NCBI GenBank assembly: GCA_018812385.1
Contig: JAHJDU010000608.1
Coordinates: forward strand, 1-7,338
Reading direction: 5' to 3'
Length of the DNA: 7,338 nt
From: Pseudomonadota bacterium
GTDB taxonomy: Bacteria; Desulfobacterota; Desulfobacteria; Desulfobacterales; Desulfobacteraceae
A model generated the notes under the pieces. That model was not told where the DNA came from and did not search any database. It saw only the letters and a program-made list of their open reading frames with translations. The first letter of the stretch is position 1. Each line of letters starts with the position of its first letter. Shown here piece by piece: positions 6,540 to 7,338 of this stretch. The position numbers and the translations under genes are program-made.

Positions 6540-7337
6540 TTAAATCCTTCGCTGGATAAAATGATATAATCTTGCGCCTGTTTCATAAAAGAGCCCCCAA
6601 AGATTGCGAGACCATATCGGTTCAATTTTTGAGATCGGCAACGGGATATCTTCCGGGGAGCCTCCTGTAATATACTCGGCCAGAAGTTTTCCAAACACGG
6701 TCCCGGGACCAATACCCCGGCCATTATAACTTGTGATCATGACCATGTTTTTATCCAGCACATGGAATCTTGGAATATGGTTGGTGGTCATGGCAAATCT
6801 GCCATGCCAGCCATATTCGAGCTGAGTATCTCCAACCTGGGGAAATGTTTTTGAAATCGTTCTTTTTACCCAGTTTTCGTGCAGATTATAGGCAAAGCCT
6901 TCCACCGTCCCTACACTGCCGACAATAAGACGTCCGGCAGCATCCAGGCGATAGGAAGACAGGATGAGATTGGTATCCCAGGCACCCTGACGCTCCGGCA
7001 ATATGGTTTCCAATACATCCTTTGAAAGCGGCTGGGTGGCAAATTGAAAAAAACTCATCCCCACCATTAATTTTTTATTCGATTTAAATGCGTGGCTCGG
7101 GTATGCATGAACTGCAATGATAACTGACTTTGCTGTCAGTGTTCCTGTTGGGGTCTTTAATTTCCATCCATCCCTGGTCTTTTCAAACCCGACCACAGGA
7201 GATTGGTTATACAATTGTGCCCCGGCTTTCAATGCTGCATTGGCAAGTCCATAGGCATAAGCCAGAGGCTGAATGGTTCCAGCCCGTTTATCCAGCAATG
7301 CCCCATAAAAAGACTTGCTGCCCGTTTTGGAAACCGC
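6540..7337 (-). CDS. FAD-dependent oxidoreductase, DAO family, C-terminal part (5' end outside window)
   Basis: This is the C-terminal 265 residues of a flavoprotein related to amino-acid and amine oxidases (DadA, glycine oxidase, PuuB/OrdL type). The frame stays open to base 7337, so the gene starts beyond the right edge and the N-terminal FAD-binding GxGxxG motif is not visible. Supporting segments, in protein order, are L-L-D-K-R-A-G-T-I-Q-P-L near the start, then G-A-Q-L-Y and a T-A-K-S-V-I-I-A-V-H-A-Y strand typical of the FAD/substrate domain, Y-G-W-H-G-R-F-A-M-T-T-N-H-I-P in the substrate region, and N-G-R-G-I-G-P-G-T-V-F-G-K-L-L-A-E, the usual C-terminal FAD-contacting loop and helix. 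It probably oxidises the C-N bond of an amine or amino acid. The motifs before the loop favour a PuuB/OrdL-like group, but the substrate cannot be named. The visible protein seems intact. It ends convergent to the glyoxalase gene, with a hairpin between them. Confidence 0.9.
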   Translation of the reverse strand, partial: AVSKTGSKSFYGALLDKRAGTIQPLAYAYGLANAALKAGAQLYNQSPVVGFEKTRDGWKLKTPTGTLTAKSVIIAVHAYPSHAFKSNKKLMVGMSFFQFATQPLSKDVLETILPERQGAWDTNLILSSYRLDAAGRLIVGSVGTVEGFAYNLHENWVKRTISKTFPQVGDTQLEYGWHGRFAMTTNHIPRFHVLDKNMVMITSYNGRGIGPGTVFGKLLAEYITGGSPEDIPLPISKIEPIWSRNLWGLFYETGARLYHFIQRRI

Positions 7338-7338
7338 C

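Noticed and set aside
6524..6724. 66-codon minus-strand frame at the end of the oxidoreductase gene
   Set aside because: The overlapping frame at 6540-7337 shows clear DAO-family C-terminal motifs, so this second frame is a shadow and not evidence of a frameshift.
7296..7298. TTG as a possible start codon of the oxidoreductase
   Set aside because: The frame continues upstream to the window edge with family-like sequence (13 more residues ending F-Y-G-A), and a DAO protein needs an N-terminal FAD-binding domain, so the true start is outside the window.

Overview
The window looks like a chromosomal stretch from a Gram-negative bacterium of moderate G+C. The best guess is a sulfate-reducing Desulfobacterota (Desulfobacteraceae-like). 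This rests on the style of the proteins (an HEINNP-type kinase with an NtrC-like regulator, a signal-peptide-bearing VWA protein next to a two-component pair) and is inference, not a database result. No tRNA, rRNA, CRISPR array, insertion sequence or phage gene was seen.

Layout. (1) Bases 1-2050, plus strand: the C-terminal part of a histidine kinase, cut by the left edge, followed after 13 bp by a complete NtrC-type sigma-54-dependent response regulator. (2) Bases 2077-5879, minus strand: a compact three-gene operon read right to left. It encodes an exported von Willebrand factor A (VWA) protein, then after 13 bp a membrane-bound histidine kinase with a large extracytoplasmic domain, then an OmpR/PhoB-type response regulator whose start overlaps the kinase end by 14 bp. 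(3) Bases 5880-6100: a divergent 221-bp intergenic region with a candidate promoter on each strand and, between and partly overlapping them, a run of 11-bp-phased repeats resembling a binding site for an OmpR/PhoB-type regulator. (4) Bases 6101-6469, plus strand: a small glyoxalase/VOC protein with all four expected metal-ligand positions. (5) Bases 6540-7337, minus strand: the C-terminal part of an FAD-dependent amine or amino-acid oxidoreductase of the DAO family, running off the right edge. A hairpin between 6486 and 6513 separates these last two convergent genes.

How the parts may work together. The two signalling systems are of different classes (NtrC-like and OmpR-like), and their genes converge with only 26 bp between stop codons. 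The most interesting unit is the VWA-kinase-regulator operon. Its tight spacing suggests that the exported VWA protein works with the kinase, either as an accessory sensor or as the regulated output. The phased repeats upstream would fit autoregulation by the operon's own OmpR-type regulator, and perhaps co-control of the divergent glyoxalase gene. These functional links are hypotheses; the gene calls themselves are well supported.
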